NCBI RefSeq assembly: GCF_000315235.1
Contig: NZ_BALG01000015.1
Location: 1 to 46,889, forward strand
Length of the DNA: 46,889 nt
Reading direction: 5' to 3'
DNA from: Paenibacillus popilliae ATCC 14706
Lineage (GTDB): Bacteria; Bacillota; Bacilli; Paenibacillales; Paenibacillaceae
The notes under the pieces are model-generated. The model did not search any database. It worked only from the letters and a program-made list of their open reading frames with translations, and was not told the origin of the DNA. Position numbers and translations under genes: made by a program. Positions 25,869 through 36,166 of this stretch are shown here, one piece after another (the first letter of the stretch is position 1; each line of letters opens with the position of its first letter).

Positions 25869-26291
25869 TTAAATATAGCGGTAGACCATCAAAATAACCA
25901 TGATGATAAATAGAATAAAGACCAGCGTGGCGAACATCTGCGTCTTGTCAATCGCTGCCGTATTGCTCTGGCCGGCCTTCGCCGATTGCAGGGCAACCTT
26001 GATCTGCTTGCCCATAATCCCGCCCAGCGCGGCAATGGCGAGGAACACTACCATCGTCAACATTATCCACAGCATGGAATAGCTGCCTGTGCCAATCATA
26101 TAGCCGCCCGTCAGAAATTGCACGATCAGCGCATACTGGGCAACCCGGTTCGCGGAATGAACGCCAAGTAGCAGACCCTCCTGTCCCGGTGCCGATACGA
26201 GCTTCAGCTTATTGACGACAAACGGGATAACCGCATAAATTCCCATGGCGACTGCGCCCAGGATATGCAATAGTACAAGAGCCGTGTACAT
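25869..26291 (-). CDS. Hypothetical four-helix membrane protein
   Basis: 140 aa from the ATG at 26291 (GGAGGG 10 bases upstream; the earlier ATG is too close). Four hydrophobic segments: about 2-28, 48-70, 74-97 and 117-138, with a short soluble loop containing K-V-A-L-Q-S-A-K-A-G-Q. H-I-L-G-A-V-A-M-G in the first helix and G-G-Y-M-I-G-T-G-S-Y in the second resemble DUF2269-type integral membrane proteins, but I am not certain of the family. It has its own promoter with a perfect TATAAT. Confidence 0.75.
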   Translation of the reverse strand: MYTALVLLHILGAVAMGIYAVIPFVVNKLKLVSAPGQEGLLLGVHSANRVAQYALIVQFLTGGYMIGTGSYSMLWIMLTMVVFLAIAALGGIMGKQIKVALQSAKAGQSNTAAIDKTQMFATLVFILFIIMVILMVYRYI

Positions 26292-26340
26292 AAGGATCAT
26301 TCCCTCCATAGTCCTATAATGGATGCAATTTTACTTCCTA

Positions 26341-26369
26341 ATTATACTAGATTATCCTTCTGAACACAA
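26341..26369 (-). promoter_or_regulatory. Promoter of the four-helix membrane protein gene
   Basis: Minus strand TTGTGT (26364-26369), 17-base spacer, TATAAT (26341-26346), 50 bases before the chosen ATG. Confidence 0.6.
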
Positions 26370-26374
26370 AGAAG

Positions 26375-26395
26375 GATGGCCATTTTCATGCCATC
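26375..26395 (-). terminator. Likely terminator after mdh
   Basis: 6-bp stem GATGGC/GCCATC with a 9-base loop followed on the minus strand by CTTCTTTGTGTT; 38 bases after the mdh stop. Confidence 0.5.
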
Positions 26396-26433
26396 TTCCT
26401 GTATATCGCTATCATATTTGTCATAATTTCAAT

Positions 26434-27375
26434 TTATCCTGCAACAACTTTGATAACATTCCGCACAGATTCGGCAGATTTGTCTAGTGCCGCCCGCTCT
26501 TCCGGCGTCAAGTCAATCTGGATCACTTTCTCGATGCCATCGCCGCCCAGTACGGCCAATACGCCCATGAACAGTTGGTCGTAGCCGTATTCGCCTTCCA
26601 GGTAAGCGATGACCGGCAGTATGCGCTTCTTGTCCTTCAGGATCGCTTCGGTCATCTGTACCAGCGAAGCTGCAGGCGCATAGTAGGCGCTGCCGTTGCC
26701 AAGCAGGTTCACGATCTCGCCGCCGCCGACGCGGGTGCGCTGCACGATCGCAGCAATGCGATCCTGCGGAATCAGCTTCTCAATCGGTACGCCGCCAACA
26801 TTCGTGTACCGAACGAGCGGCACCATATCGTCGCCATGTCCGCCAAGTACGACTCCGCGGACATCTTCCACCGACACGTTCAATTCCTGCGCGATGAACG
26901 TACAGTAACGAGCCGTGTCCAGCACGCCGGATTGGCCGATGACGCGATTCTTCGGGAAGTCAAGCGTCTCGAATGCCGCGTATGTCATCGCATCGACCGG
27001 ATTGCTCAAAATAATGACGTAAGCATTCGGGCAATACTTTTTCACATTTTCGCAGACGGACTTGACGATGCCTGCATTTGTATTGACGAGATCGTCGCGG
27101 CTCAGGCCCGGCTTCCGAGCTACACCCGCCGTAATGATGACGATGTCGGAATCCTTCGTATCTTCGTAGTTGGAGGTGCCTGTAATCTGGCTGTCGAACG
27201 CTTGCACCGGGCTTGCCTCCAACATGTCAAGCGCCTTCCCCTTGGTTGGATTCTCGAGTTGAGGGATATCCACCAATACAACGTCTCCAAGTTCCTTTTG
27301 GGCGAGCATGAAAGCAGTGGTAGCGCCCGTGAAACCCGCACCTACTACGGTAATCTTGTTGCGTCGAATAGTCAT
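26434..27375 (-). CDS. mdh: Malate dehydrogenase
   Basis: 313 aa, LDH-like MDH. Rossmann fold at the N-terminus ([10 protein letters not shown]), D-I-P-Q near the end of beta-2 for NAD, substrate arginines in [11 protein letters not shown], and catalytic His in L-G-G-H-G-D-D-M. Oxidises malate to oxaloacetate in the TCA cycle. 13 bases after icd, with an AGGGGGG site; citZ-icd-mdh is the conserved Bacillus operon. Confidence 0.95.
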   Translation of the reverse strand: MTIRRNKITVVGAGFTGATTAFMLAQKELGDVVLVDIPQLENPTKGKALDMLEASPVQAFDSQITGTSNYEDTKDSDIVIITAGVARKPGLSRDDLVNTNAGIVKSVCENVKKYCPNAYVIILSNPVDAMTYAAFETLDFPKNRVIGQSGVLDTARYCTFIAQELNVSVEDVRGVVLGGHGDDMVPLVRYTNVGGVPIEKLIPQDRIAAIVQRTRVGGGEIVNLLGNGSAYYAPAASLVQMTEAILKDKKRILPVIAYLEGEYGYDQLFMGVLAVLGGDGIEKVIQIDLTPEERAALDKSAESVRNVIKVVAG

Positions 27376-27388
27376 TCCCGTCGCCCCC

Positions 27389-28687
27389 CTATTTCATATG
27401 ATCAATGATATGATCAGCGAATTGCGAGCATTTTACTTCCGTTGCATTGTCCATCAGACGAGCAAAGTCATAGGTTACGGTCTTATTGTTGATGGCTGTC
27501 TCCATGCCTTTGTAGATCAGGGTAGCCGCTTCCTGCCAACCTAGATGCTCCAGCAGCATGACGCCGGACAGAATCACGGAGCCCGGATTGACGACATCGA
27601 GATCCGCATACTTCGGTGCGGTTCCGTGCGTCGCTTCGAAGATGGCATGCCCGGTCACATAGTTGATGTTCGCGCCAGGCGCAATGCCGATGCCGCCAAC
27701 TTGCGCAGCCAGCGCGTCGGACAAGTAGTCGCCGTTCAGGTTCAGCGTAGCGATGACGTCGAAGTCCTTTGGACGTGTCAGCACTTGCTGCAGCGCAATA
27801 TCGGCGATGGCGTCCTTGATGATGATCTTGTCCGCCGCTTCCGCTTCCGCCTGGGCCTTGTTCGCCGCATCCATGCCTTCCGCTTCCTTAATGCGATCGT
27901 ACTGGCCCCAAGTGAACGTCTGCTCGGCGAATTCCTGCTCGGCCACTTCGTAGCCCCAGTTCTTGAACGCGCCTTCCGTGTACTTCATAATGTTGCCTTT
28001 GTGAACCAGCGTTACGCTCTTGCGCTTATGCGTGATAGCGTATTCGATCGCCGCGCGCACAAGACGCTTCGAGCCGTCGGAAGATACCGGCTTGATGCCG
28101 ATGCCGGAAGTCTCAGGGAAGCGGATTTTCTTCACGCCCATCTCCTGCTGCAGGAAGGCAATGACTTTCTTCACTTCTTCCGATCCGACAGCATACTCAA
28201 TGCCGGCATAAATATCCTCGGTGTTTTCTCGGAAAATGACCATGTCAACCCATTCCGGACGCTTGACCGGGGAAGGGACGCCGCTGAAATAGCGGACCGG
28301 ACGCAAGCATGTGTACAGATCCAACTCTTGGCGAAGCGCGACGTTCAGGGAACGGATACCGCCGCCGATTGGGGTCGTCAACGGTCCCTTGATCGCGACG
28401 ATATATTCACGAATCGCTGCCAGCGTATCGTTCGGCAGCCATTCGCCGTATGTGTTGTAGGCCTTCTCACCCGCGAACACCTCGTACCAAGCCAACTTGC
28501 GCTCGCTATTGTACGCCTTCTCGACTGCGGCATCGAGCACCCGCTTCGATGCGCGCCAAATATCGCGGCCCGTTCCGTCGCCTTCGATGAACGGGATAAT
28601 CGGATTGTCAGGCACTTGCAGCTTGCCGTCTTGAATTGTAATTTTCTCGCCTTCAGTAGGTAGTTCGAACTTCTCCAATTGAAACAT
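27389..28687 (-). CDS. icd: Isocitrate dehydrogenase (NADP)
   Basis: 432 aa. Oxidative decarboxylation of isocitrate to 2-oxoglutarate. [10 protein letters not shown] at the start, substrate loop with [14 protein letters not shown]-x-C-L-R-P-V-R-Y, the [14 protein letters not shown] region, and the C-terminal [10 protein letters not shown] nucleotide site typical of the NADP enzyme. TAAGGAGGAA precedes the ATG. A hairpin lies in the gap to citZ. Confidence 0.95.
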   Translation of the reverse strand: MFQLEKFELPTEGEKITIQDGKLQVPDNPIIPFIEGDGTGRDIWRASKRVLDAAVEKAYNSERKLAWYEVFAGEKAYNTYGEWLPNDTLAAIREYIVAIKGPLTTPIGGGIRSLNVALRQELDLYTCLRPVRYFSGVPSPVKRPEWVDMVIFRENTEDIYAGIEYAVGSEEVKKVIAFLQQEMGVKKIRFPETSGIGIKPVSSDGSKRLVRAAIEYAITHKRKSVTLVHKGNIMKYTEGAFKNWGYEVAEQEFAEQTFTWGQYDRIKEAEGMDAANKAQAEAEAADKIIIKDAIADIALQQVLTRPKDFDVIATLNLNGDYLSDALAAQVGGIGIAPGANINYVTGHAIFEATHGTAPKYADLDVVNPGSVILSGVMLLEHLGWQEAATLIYKGMETAINNKTVTYDFARLMDNATEVKCSQFADHIIDHMK

Positions 28688-28710
28688 GGACGTTCCTCCT
28701 TAAGTAAATT

Positions 28711-28733
28711 GCCGCATCATCACGCGATGCGGC
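28711..28733 (-). terminator. Hairpin between citZ and icd
   Basis: 8-bp perfect stem GCCGCATC/GATGCGGC with a 7-base loop; the following AATTTACTT is only partly T-rich. It may attenuate or protect mRNA ends, rather than fully stop transcription. Confidence 0.4.
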
Positions 28734-28841
28734 CTCGGTCTGCCATACGATCAGCAGGAGCCACAACAACATTGTAGCAATCCGCCGTCTGGCAGCACAA
28801 GCCAGTTCGATAATGCCTCTCTGCCGTCCCGTGTCCGGTGA

Positions 28842-29954
28842 TTATCGGTCCGCAATCGCAACGTAGCGCTGGACGGCCGGTCCGATATACTCGGCGCGCG
28901 GACGGATAATCCGGTTGTTCTCGTATTGCTCCAAAATATGAGCCGTCCAACCGGACACCCGGCTTACCGCGAAGATCGGAGTGAACAAATCGCTTGGAAT
29001 GCCAAGCAGCGTGTACACCGAGGCCGAATAGAAATCGACGTTCGGCTTCAGCCCCTTCTGACCGTTCACCATCTCTTCGATGCGAACCGACATGTTATAC
29101 AGCCCGACATTGCCGTTCTTGCTGCCAAGCTCGCGAGACAACGCCTGAAGATGCTTCGCGCGCGGATCTCCACTCTTGTAGACGCGGTGTCCGAAGCCCA
29201 TAATTTTTTCTTTGCGATCGAGCTTATCTTGGATGTAATCCTCCACGCTTTCAAGCGATCCGATCTCTTCAAGCATCTTCATGACGGCTTCGTTCGCTCC
29301 GCCATGAAGAGGTCCCTTCAACGCTCCGATAGCCGACACGACCCCGGAATAGATGTCGGACAGCGTCGCCACTGTGACGCGAGCGGTGAACGTGGAAGCG
29401 TTCAACTCATGATCTGCGTGAAGGACGAGCGCTTTGTCCATCGCCTTCACTGCGCTTGCCTCCGGCTCTTCCCCAGTCAACATATACAGGAAGTTGTACG
29501 CGATGGAACGGCCGGCTTGTGGAGCGACCGGCTCCTTGCCCGCGCGAAGACGCGCATAAGCGGCAACCACGGTAGGCAGCTTCGCCTGTAGCTTTACCGC
29601 CTTGGCGATATTCGCCTCCCGGCTCATATCGTCGGCTAACTCGTCATACAGTGCCAAGGCGGAAATCGCGGAGCGGAGAACAGCCATCGAATTGACGCTC
29701 GACGGGTACAATCTCGTTAGATCGATGATAGCAGGTGAAATTGCCGCATTCTCGTCGAATTGCTTCTGTAATGCAGATAATTCGTCACAATTCGGTAGTT
29801 TGCCATGCCAGAGCAAGTACACGACCTCTTCAAAGGTTGCGTAATTAGCCAAATCGTCGATATTGTAACCGCGATAGGTCAGCGTGCCGTCGATAATCGA
29901 GCTGATCGACGATTCTGCTGCAATAATACCTTCCAAACCTTTCGTCGCTGTCAT
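28842..29954 (-). CDS. citZ: Citrate synthase
   Basis: 370 aa, condenses acetyl-CoA and oxaloacetate. Family motifs: Y-R-G-Y-N-I-D-D-L-A near the N-terminus, H-A-D-H-E-L-N-A-S-T-F-T-A-R, the catalytic His in G-A-L-K-G-P-L-H-G-G-A-N-E, M-G-F-G-H-R-V-Y-K, and the catalytic Asp in K-P-N-V-D-F-Y. AAAGGAGAG precedes the ATG. First gene of the TCA operon. Confidence 0.95.
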   Translation of the reverse strand: MTATKGLEGIIAAESSISSIIDGTLTYRGYNIDDLANYATFEEVVYLLWHGKLPNCDELSALQKQFDENAAISPAIIDLTRLYPSSVNSMAVLRSAISALALYDELADDMSREANIAKAVKLQAKLPTVVAAYARLRAGKEPVAPQAGRSIAYNFLYMLTGEEPEASAVKAMDKALVLHADHELNASTFTARVTVATLSDIYSGVVSAIGALKGPLHGGANEAVMKMLEEIGSLESVEDYIQDKLDRKEKIMGFGHRVYKSGDPRAKHLQALSRELGSKNGNVGLYNMSVRIEEMVNGQKGLKPNVDFYSASVYTLLGIPSDLFTPIFAVSRVSGWTAHILEQYENNRIIRPRAEYIGPAVQRYVAIADR

Positions 29955-30064
29955 CTGTTCTCTCTCCTTTGCATTACGATCCTAGATCAATCCCAGTTCC
30001 TTTTTCTCTGCCCCTCCTGATGTTCACTGACGCTTTGGAAATAGGCAATTTCTTTCTACTTTAA

Positions 30065-30093
30065 ATCATAAACGATCTCGCCAGGATTGTGAA
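30065..30093 (-). promoter_or_regulatory. Probable promoter of the citZ-icd-mdh operon
   Basis: Minus strand TTCACA (30088-30093), 17-base spacer, TATGAT (30065-30070), 110 bases before citZ. No clear cre or CcpC site was recognised by eye in the 316-base gap 29955-30270, and no gene is apparent there. Confidence 0.5.
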
Positions 30094-30270
30094 CGGTTTC
30101 ATTACAAAATATGGATAGAAATGCTTTATCACTGCTATAAATGCTTTTTTTTTCAAAACGGAAATGAAAGTTTTGTGATTTTAAGCATAGTATTACATAT
30201 TACGGTCTGTCCTACGTTCGGATCCGGAAGCAGGAATCCCAGTCACCCAAGCCAGAAAGGAGACGGGAAA

Positions 30271-31386
30271 ATGAATCACATACTGTTGAAACGGTTATGG
30301 AGAGGAAGCCTTGTCGTGGGGGGATCCGTGCTTGTCTGCGTCGCTTGCTACGTTCTATTGCCTGTGATGTACCCGTTCTTAATCGCGTGGTTGATCGCGC
30401 TCCTGCTAAATCCGATTATCGATTGGATGAGCGAATCGCTGTGCTTCCCCCGCTGGTTAAGCGTTACGATGGCGCTGCTGCTGTTCCTGCTCGGAATGAT
30501 GACGATTGCGGCCGCCGTCATTACGCGAATCGTCAAGGAAATATATACGGTGTCGTTAACTATGGATGACACACTCAACCAATGGCGGGAGCTTTTCGTC
30601 CGTTTTTTCGACAGCGGCGATGTGCAACAGTTCATCCAATTGATCAGTTCGATCTATAAGGACAATCCGAATGTCCAGGATTCGATCAACCTCAATCTGG
30701 CTGATACCGCACAGACGGTAACAACCGCGATTACCAATCTGATCACGCTCTTCCTGGACGGCATCGTCCGGCTGCTTACCAGCCTGCCCAACGTAGCGAC
30801 CATTGCGATCGTCGTCCTGCTTGCCGCGTTCTTCATCAGCAAAGATTGGCTGCGGTGGCGGCGTACGGTGCTCGCCTGGGTGCTGGAGCCGCTCCGGACG
30901 CCGGCCAGTACTATTTGGCATGGTCTGAGGGGGGCCCTGTTCGGCTATTGCCGAGCGCAGTTCCTGCTCATTTCGATGACGATGGTCTCCGTCACGATCG
31001 GCTTTATTCTGCTCCGGGTCGACTACGCGATTACGATCGGGCTGCTGGTCGGCCTCGTCGATCTGATCCCCTACCTGGGCGTGGGAGCGGTTATGATCCC
31101 TTGGATAATATACAGCTTCGCAATCGACAATACCTCCTTCGGTATCGGACTTGCCGTCCTCTATGCGATTGTCCTGATTGCCCGTCAAGTGATGGAGCCG
31201 AAAGTGCTCGCCACCAACCTCGGGCTGGATCCGCTCATCATGCTTATGGCCACCTTCGCCGGCCTCAAGCTGCTCGGCGTACTCGGCCTGATCTCCGGAC
31301 CCGTCGCCGTCGTTATCATCTCCGCGATGCACAGATCCGGAATCTTCATGGACTTGCGCAATTACATTATGGCCGAAAGGCATTGA
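30271..31386 (+). CDS. ytvI: AI-2E family sporulation membrane protein YtvI
   Basis: 371 aa from the ATG at 30271 (AGAAAGGAG upstream); the frame is open to 30121 but without a ribosome site. Same layout as the paralogue at 24563: two N-terminal helices (L-L-P-V-M-Y-P-F-L-I-A-W-L-I-A-L-L-L-N-P), a soluble helical segment (about 90-150), then a membrane core with D-L-I-P-Y-L-G-V-G-A and E-P-K-V-L-A-T-N-L-G-L-D-P-L. Its place beside fxsA and citZ is that of B. subtilis ytvI, so this copy is the positional orthologue. Role in sporulation is from the family. Confidence 0.88.
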   Translation: MNHILLKRLWRGSLVVGGSVLVCVACYVLLPVMYPFLIAWLIALLLNPIIDWMSESLCFPRWLSVTMALLLFLLGMMTIAAAVITRIVKEIYTVSLTMDDTLNQWRELFVRFFDSGDVQQFIQLISSIYKDNPNVQDSINLNLADTAQTVTTAITNLITLFLDGIVRLLTSLPNVATIAIVVLLAAFFISKDWLRWRRTVLAWVLEPLRTPASTIWHGLRGALFGYCRAQFLLISMTMVSVTIGFILLRVDYAITIGLLVGLVDLIPYLGVGAVMIPWIIYSFAIDNTSFGIGLAVLYAIVLIARQVMEPKVLATNLGLDPLIMLMATFAGLKLLGVLGLISGPVAVVIISAMHRSGIFMDLRNYIMAERH

Positions 31387-31436
31387 GAAGCCGGGGCGAG
31401 CACCTGCATGCTATCACCAGTGTAGGGGAAAACGGA

Positions 31437-31468
31437 ACAACGACATGATGCATGCATCATGTCGTTGT
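31437..31468. terminator. 32-bp perfect palindrome between ytvI and fxsA
   Basis: The first half (31437-31452) is the exact reverse complement of the second, with no loop bases. It sits between two converging genes, so a bidirectional terminator is the likely role; T runs are short (TTGTC). Confidence 0.65.
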
Positions 31469-31486
31469 CTGTGCGGACGTACCTTA

Positions 31487-31891
31487 TCAATATCGACGAA
31501 AGTAGATGAAGCTGCCATCCTTCATTTTCTTTTCAATCCATTTGAGCAAATAGTGCCTATACAGGGGCCGAGTCAGCGGAAACACGAGCGTGAAGCCCGC
31601 AATATCCGTGAAAAACCCGGGGGTCAGCAGAAGCACCCCGCCCGCGAATATACAGAGCCCGTCAATGACTGCCCGCCCCGGAACCTGTCTCGCTTGAAGC
31701 TGCTTCTTGGCGTCTCCCCATACTTGAGCCGCCTCATAGCGCGCGATAATCGCGCCGATCACACTGGTCAAGAGGATTAGAAGGAACGTGTTCCATCCTC
31801 CTATCCAGCCGCTGACGAGGAGGAAGCCATAGATCTCCAAGGCCGGAATGATGGTCAATACGATCAGTATGCCTATCATCATCGGGTTCAT
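31487..31891 (-). CDS. fxsA: FxsA family membrane protein
   Basis: 134 aa. Three or four hydrophobic segments with the family pattern P-A-L-E-I-Y-G-F-L-L-V, T-F-L-L-I-L-L-T-S-V-I-G-A, the L-L-L-T-P-G-F-F-T-D-I-A-G signature and L-T-R-P-L-Y-R. In E. coli FxsA relieves phage T7 exclusion when overproduced; the native role is unknown. AGGAAGGAGATG precedes the start. Synteny with B. subtilis fxsA near ytvI and pyk supports it. Confidence 0.93.
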   Translation of the reverse strand: MNPMMIGILIVLTIIPALEIYGFLLVSGWIGGWNTFLLILLTSVIGAIIARYEAAQVWGDAKKQLQARQVPGRAVIDGLCIFAGGVLLLTPGFFTDIAGFTLVFPLTRPLYRHYLLKWIEKKMKDGSFIYFRRY

Positions 31892-32013
31892 GCTCGCATC
31901 TCCTTCCTACAGAAGTTCATGCTGCCGCTGCAAAGCCGAGGCTTGCGCGAGCGAAACTTGCCCACGTTATCTCCCTTGCTCTCCGCCGATGCGGAGCAGC
32001 CCTTGAAGGAGCG

Positions 32014-32493
32014 TCATGGGCATGCCTGCTTCAGCAGTTCCCATACATCAGGCGCTTCCCGCTCGATCCGGGCTGGTCTCCAGTTCGCGTTCAACCAAGC
32101 CAGCGTCGTCTCGCCTTCGACGAGACGCTCGCCCTCCGGCTTCGCATACCAGCCGGCTTCGGCAACCTCTTCGCCTGCGCGGCAGATGCAGGAGGCGAAG
32201 GTGAGGCGCAGAGGTGTCCGCTGAACGAGCTTCGTGAACACGATAACCGTATCGTCATATACAGCCGGGCGCATAAAATGCAGATGCAGGTCGACGACCG
32301 GCAGTCGTAATCCCCGTACTTCCAGTTCACGGTAGGTCAGGCCTTGGGCCCGTATCCATTCTGTGCGGCCCACCTCGAACCAGGTAACGTAATTGCCGTG
32401 GAACACGACATCCATCCGGTCGGTCTCCTGATATCTGACGCGCAGCGGAAATCCATGCCATGCGGCTTGCGGGTTCATTCCGGCATCGCTCAT
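32014..32493 (-). CDS. Acyl-CoA thioesterase, 4HBT hot-dog fold (YbgC/FadM-like)
   Basis: 159 aa from the ATG at 32493, 8 bases after GGGGGA; an ATG two codons earlier is too close to that site. The motif R-Y-Q-E-T-D-R-M-D-V-V-F-H-G-N-Y-V-T-W-F-E is the 4-hydroxybenzoyl-CoA thioesterase active-site block, with V-F in place of the usual G-V-V-Y-H spacing but keeping the Asp and His. V-D-L-H-L-H-F and A-R-P-like strands follow. Substrate unknown. It follows the pyk terminator, so probably has its own promoter. Confidence 0.85.
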   Translation of the reverse strand: MSDAGMNPQAAWHGFPLRVRYQETDRMDVVFHGNYVTWFEVGRTEWIRAQGLTYRELEVRGLRLPVVDLHLHFMRPAVYDDTVIVFTKLVQRTPLRLTFASCICRAGEEVAEAGWYAKPEGERLVEGETTLAWLNANWRPARIEREAPDVWELLKQACP

Positions 32494-32542
32494 TGCCATT
32501 CCCCCTATTGTATCGTATGGAGCCTCCGCTCACAAATGCAAC

Positions 32543-32572
32543 AGAAGCAATGGCGGTTACACCATTGCTTCT
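32543..32572 (-). terminator. Terminator of the acc-pyk operon
   Basis: 11-bp perfect stem AGAAGCAATGG/CCATTGCTTCT with an 8-base loop, 42 bases after the pyk stop. Confidence 0.75.
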
Positions 32573-32614
32573 GCTCGTTATTATGAAATCGATGTCCGTA
32601 TCAAAGGCTGCCGA

Positions 32615-34048
32615 TTAGGAGCAGCGGTTTTGACCGATTTGGCTAATCTTGATCAAGTTCGTCGAGCCAGCGCAGCCGGAAGGCACGCCAGCCGTAATGA
32701 CGACGAGGTCGCCTTCGGATACGATGCCTGTCTTCATGCCGCCGCGAACCGCTTCATCGAACATTTCGTCCGTCGAATTGGCCGCTCCGCTCTTGACAGT
32801 AACGACGCCCCAGGTCAGGCACAAACCACGCATCACTTGCTCCGATGGAGTGACGGCGATGATTGGCGCCGTCGGACGATATTTCGATACCATCCGTGCC
32901 GTATAGCCTGTCTGCGTAGAGCTGATAATCGCCTTCGCATCCAACTCCAATGCGGAGTTCGCTACCGCTTGGCTGATAGCGGCGGTTACGGTCGCCTGCT
33001 GCTTCGAGCTTTGCTTCGCCAGAATGTCACGATATTCGAGCGCAGACTCGGCTTTCTCCGCAATGCGAGACATCGTCAGTACCGACTCTACCGGATATTT
33101 ACCTGCAGCTGTCTCACCGGACAGCATAATCGCATCGGTGCCGTCAAAAATGGCATTCGCCACGTCACTCGCTTCGGCGCGGGTCGGGCGCGGGTTGCGC
33201 TGCATGGAATCCAGCATTTGCGTTGCAGTAATAACCGGCTTGCCGACCAGGTTGCATTTCTCAATCATCCGCTTCTGAACGAGCGGCACTTCTTCTGCCG
33301 GAATTTCGACGCCGAGGTCTCCGCGCGCAACCATCAGGCCGTCAGACACTTCCAAAATCTCATCGAGATTGTCCACGCCTTCTTCGTTCTCGATCTTGGA
33401 AATGATTTGGATATGGCCTGCGTTGTTCTGTTCGAGCAAGCTGCGAATCTCCATGACGTCGCTCGCCTTACGCACAAAAGAAGCCGCAATGAAGTCGATA
33501 CCCTGTTCAATCCCGAAACGGATATCATTTGCGTCTTTCTCCGTAATACCTGGCAGAGAAATCTTCACGCCTGGAACGTTTACGCCTTTTTTGCTCTTAA
33601 TCGTTCCGCCGTTAACGATTTTACACTTGATTTCCGTGCCTTGAATATCAACGACAGACAATCCGATCAGACCGTCGTCGATCAGAATCGTCGAACCTGC
33701 TTCTACATCTTGCGGCAATTCTTTATATGTAACCGAGATGCGATCCTTGTCTCCCAAAATTTCTTCCGTCGTCAACGTCACATGTTCGTCCTGAACGAGG
33801 TCAATCGGCTCTACCGACAATTTTCCTGTACGGATTTCCGGGCCTTTTGTGTCGAGTAGGATAGCAACTGTCTTGTTCAGTTCAGCGCAAGCCTGGCGAA
33901 TCGTTTTGATACGATTGCCGTGCTCCTCAAAGTCGCCGTGCGAAAAGTTCAAACGAGCAACGTTCATGCCGGCCATAATCAATTTCTTGATGTTGTCCAA
34001 GGATTCGCTGGAAGGACCGATCGTACAGACAATTTTCGTTTTGCGCAT
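32615..34048 (-). CDS. pyk: Pyruvate kinase
   Basis: 477 aa from the ATG at 34048 (GGAGGAAAC upstream); the frame is open a further 20 codons without a site. Makes pyruvate and ATP from phosphoenolpyruvate and [33 protein letters not shown], then the signature [14 protein letters not shown] and [12 protein letters not shown], and [12 protein letters not shown]. It lacks the extra C-terminal PEP-utilising domain found in Bacillus enzymes of about 585 aa. No pfkA precedes it, unlike B. subtilis. Confidence 0.95.
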   Translation of the reverse strand: MRKTKIVCTIGPSSESLDNIKKLIMAGMNVARLNFSHGDFEEHGNRIKTIRQACAELNKTVAILLDTKGPEIRTGKLSVEPIDLVQDEHVTLTTEEILGDKDRISVTYKELPQDVEAGSTILIDDGLIGLSVVDIQGTEIKCKIVNGGTIKSKKGVNVPGVKISLPGITEKDANDIRFGIEQGIDFIAASFVRKASDVMEIRSLLEQNNAGHIQIISKIENEEGVDNLDEILEVSDGLMVARGDLGVEIPAEEVPLVQKRMIEKCNLVGKPVITATQMLDSMQRNPRPTRAEASDVANAIFDGTDAIMLSGETAAGKYPVESVLTMSRIAEKAESALEYRDILAKQSSKQQATVTAAISQAVANSALELDAKAIISSTQTGYTARMVSKYRPTAPIIAVTPSEQVMRGLCLTWGVVTVKSGAANSTDEMFDEAVRGGMKTGIVSEGDLVVITAGVPSGCAGSTNLIKISQIGQNRCS

Positions 34049-34194
34049 ATGAGTTTCCTCCAATGTTGTGCTGTCTTTATTATGTCCATCTTTGCATATC
34101 TTGCTCATGCTCTCATTAATCTAATCTACTATAATTCGGCAAGTTTGTATATGAAGATTCTCATAATATTTAGTGTTGCCAGCAAACACCGTTA

Positions 34195-35175
34195 TTATGA
34201 TTCGGTACTTCTGACCTTGGTTTGTTCTTCAAAAACCCCGATGCGGCGGAATTTCTCATACCGATCCTCCCGCAACTCATCGGCGCTCATCTCCAGCAGC
34301 TCTGCTAGATGGCGGGCAAGCGCTTCTTTGACTTCAGCAGAGACGGCCGGCACATCTTTGTGGGCTCCGCCCTGCGGCTCGGGAATGATCTCCTCGATGA
34401 CGTCCATTTCCTTCAGATCGTCTGCCGTAATCTTCATCGCTTCTGCTGCCTGATCAGCCTTTGACGCATCTTTCCACAGGATGGAGGCCGCCCCGTTTGG
34501 GGAGATGGCGGAATAGATCGCATTTTCCAACATCAACACGCGGTTGCCGACGCCCAATGCCAAGGCTCCGCCGCTGCCGCCTTCGCCAATAACGACACAG
34601 ATGACCGGTACTCGGAGCAGCATCATATCCCGCAGGTTGCGGGCAATCGCCTCAGATTGACCGCGCTCTTCCGCAGTATTTCCCGGATAGGCGCCCTTGG
34701 TGTCAATGAACGTAATGATCGGACGCCTGAACTTGTCTGCTTGCTGCATCAGGCGCAGCGCCTTGCGGAAGCCTTCCGGGTGGGGACTGCCAAAGCAGCG
34801 GGCAATATTATCCTTCGTATCCTTTCCGCGCTGATGGCCGATGACCGTGACGGGAATGCCGTTCAGACGCGCCAATCCGCCGACAATCGCGAGGTCGTCG
34901 CCATACAGGCGATCTCCGTGCAATTCGATGAAATCGGTAAAAACATGCTGAATGAAATCAAGCGCGGTCGGACGTTGATGATGTCGTGCCAGGTGCATCT
35001 TCTGCGACGGACTGATCGTGGCGTAGATGTCCTCAGCCAGCTTTGCGTAACGCTGTTCTAACCGGGCGATCTCTTCCGTAAAGTCAATGTTCTTTTCTTC
35101 GCCGAACCGCTCAAGCTCGTCGATTTTGTTCTTCAACTCTACCAACGGCTGTTCGAACGGAAGCTCACTCGTCAT
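34195..35175 (-). CDS. accA: Acetyl-CoA carboxylase carboxyltransferase subunit alpha
   Basis: 326 aa. With AccD transfers the carboxyl group from biotin to acetyl-CoA in the first step of fatty acid synthesis. [25 protein letters not shown], and the oxyanion region [13 protein letters not shown] are intact. Its ATG overlaps the accD end by 11 bases, so translation is coupled. Confidence 0.96.
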   Translation of the reverse strand: MTSELPFEQPLVELKNKIDELERFGEEKNIDFTEEIARLEQRYAKLAEDIYATISPSQKMHLARHHQRPTALDFIQHVFTDFIELHGDRLYGDDLAIVGGLARLNGIPVTVIGHQRGKDTKDNIARCFGSPHPEGFRKALRLMQQADKFRRPIITFIDTKGAYPGNTAEERGQSEAIARNLRDMMLLRVPVICVVIGEGGSGGALALGVGNRVLMLENAIYSAISPNGAASILWKDASKADQAAEAMKITADDLKEMDVIEEIIPEPQGGAHKDVPAVSAEVKEALARHLAELLEMSADELREDRYEKFRRIGVFEEQTKVRSTES

Positions 35176-36046
35176 GCGTAACCTCTCCTTTCACGGTATG
35201 CAGATGAATCAGCTTGATCAATGTTTGGCGCATGTCCTTGCGCGGAACGACCAAATCGATCTGTCCGTGCTTCAAGTTAAATTCTGCCGTCTGAAACTCG
35301 TCTGGCAGCTTCTGGCGAATCGTCTGCTCGATGACAAGACGCCCCGCAAAGCCGACCAACGCACCTGGCTCCGCCAGGTTGATGTCGCCAAGCATCGCGA
35401 AGCTGGCCGATACGCCGCCCATCGTCGGATCGGTGAAGACGGAAATATATAATCCGCCGGCCTCGTGGAACTTGGCCAAGGACGCGCTTGTCTTCACCAT
35501 CTGCATCAGGCTTAGGATGCTCTCCTGCATCCTCGCTCCTCCAGAGGTGGAGAAAATGATCAGTGGATATTGCTTCTGCTGCGCCGTCTCGATCGCGCGC
35601 GTCACCTTCTCGCCCACGACCGATCCCATGCTTCCGCTGAAAAAGTCGAAGCTCATGACGGCAACCACGACCGGGAAGCCGCCGATGGTCCCCTCGCCGG
35701 TAACCACCGCTTCGTTCAATCCTGATTTGATATGCTGCTGCTCCATCTTCTTCGCATATCCCGGAAATTGAAGCGGATCCTTTGAACGCATTTCCGCGTC
35801 ATATTCAAAAAAACGGCCTTCATCCAAGATCATATCGATGCGCTCCCACGCATTCAATCGCAGATGATGATCGCACTCCGAGCATACCTTCAGGTTTTTT
35901 TGCAATTCTTTATGATACTGAATCGTGCCGCATTTCGGGCATTTGTTCATTAACCCTTCGGGTATTTCACGCTTAGGACGATCATCGTTCATCATCGGCA
36001 AAGGTACTGTTGCGTACTTTTTCTTTTGAAATAGGTCTTTAAACAC
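35165..36046 (-). CDS. accD: Acetyl-CoA carboxylase carboxyltransferase subunit beta
   Basis: 293 aa. An N-terminal four-cysteine zinc ribbon (C-P-K-C...C-S-E-C, about residues 36-58) precedes the crotonase-fold domain with [13 protein letters not shown] and [11 protein letters not shown]. Partner of AccA directly downstream. AAAAGAGGTG is present before the ATG. Confidence 0.96.
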   Translation of the reverse strand: MFKDLFQKKKYATVPLPMMNDDRPKREIPEGLMNKCPKCGTIQYHKELQKNLKVCSECDHHLRLNAWERIDMILDEGRFFEYDAEMRSKDPLQFPGYAKKMEQQHIKSGLNEAVVTGEGTIGGFPVVVAVMSFDFFSGSMGSVVGEKVTRAIETAQQKQYPLIIFSTSGGARMQESILSLMQMVKTSASLAKFHEAGGLYISVFTDPTMGGVSASFAMLGDINLAEPGALVGFAGRLVIEQTIRQKLPDEFQTAEFNLKHGQIDLVVPRKDMRQTLIKLIHLHTVKGEVTHDE

Positions 36047-36166
36047 CCGTTACACCTCTTTTTTCTCAGCAAGGAGCGGCTTGCGGCTCCCCAGAGATTG
36101 TCCAAACGCAGGCAATAAAAATCGGCTGTCTGAACAACCTGGCCTGGCGTTCATCCATCAGCCGTC

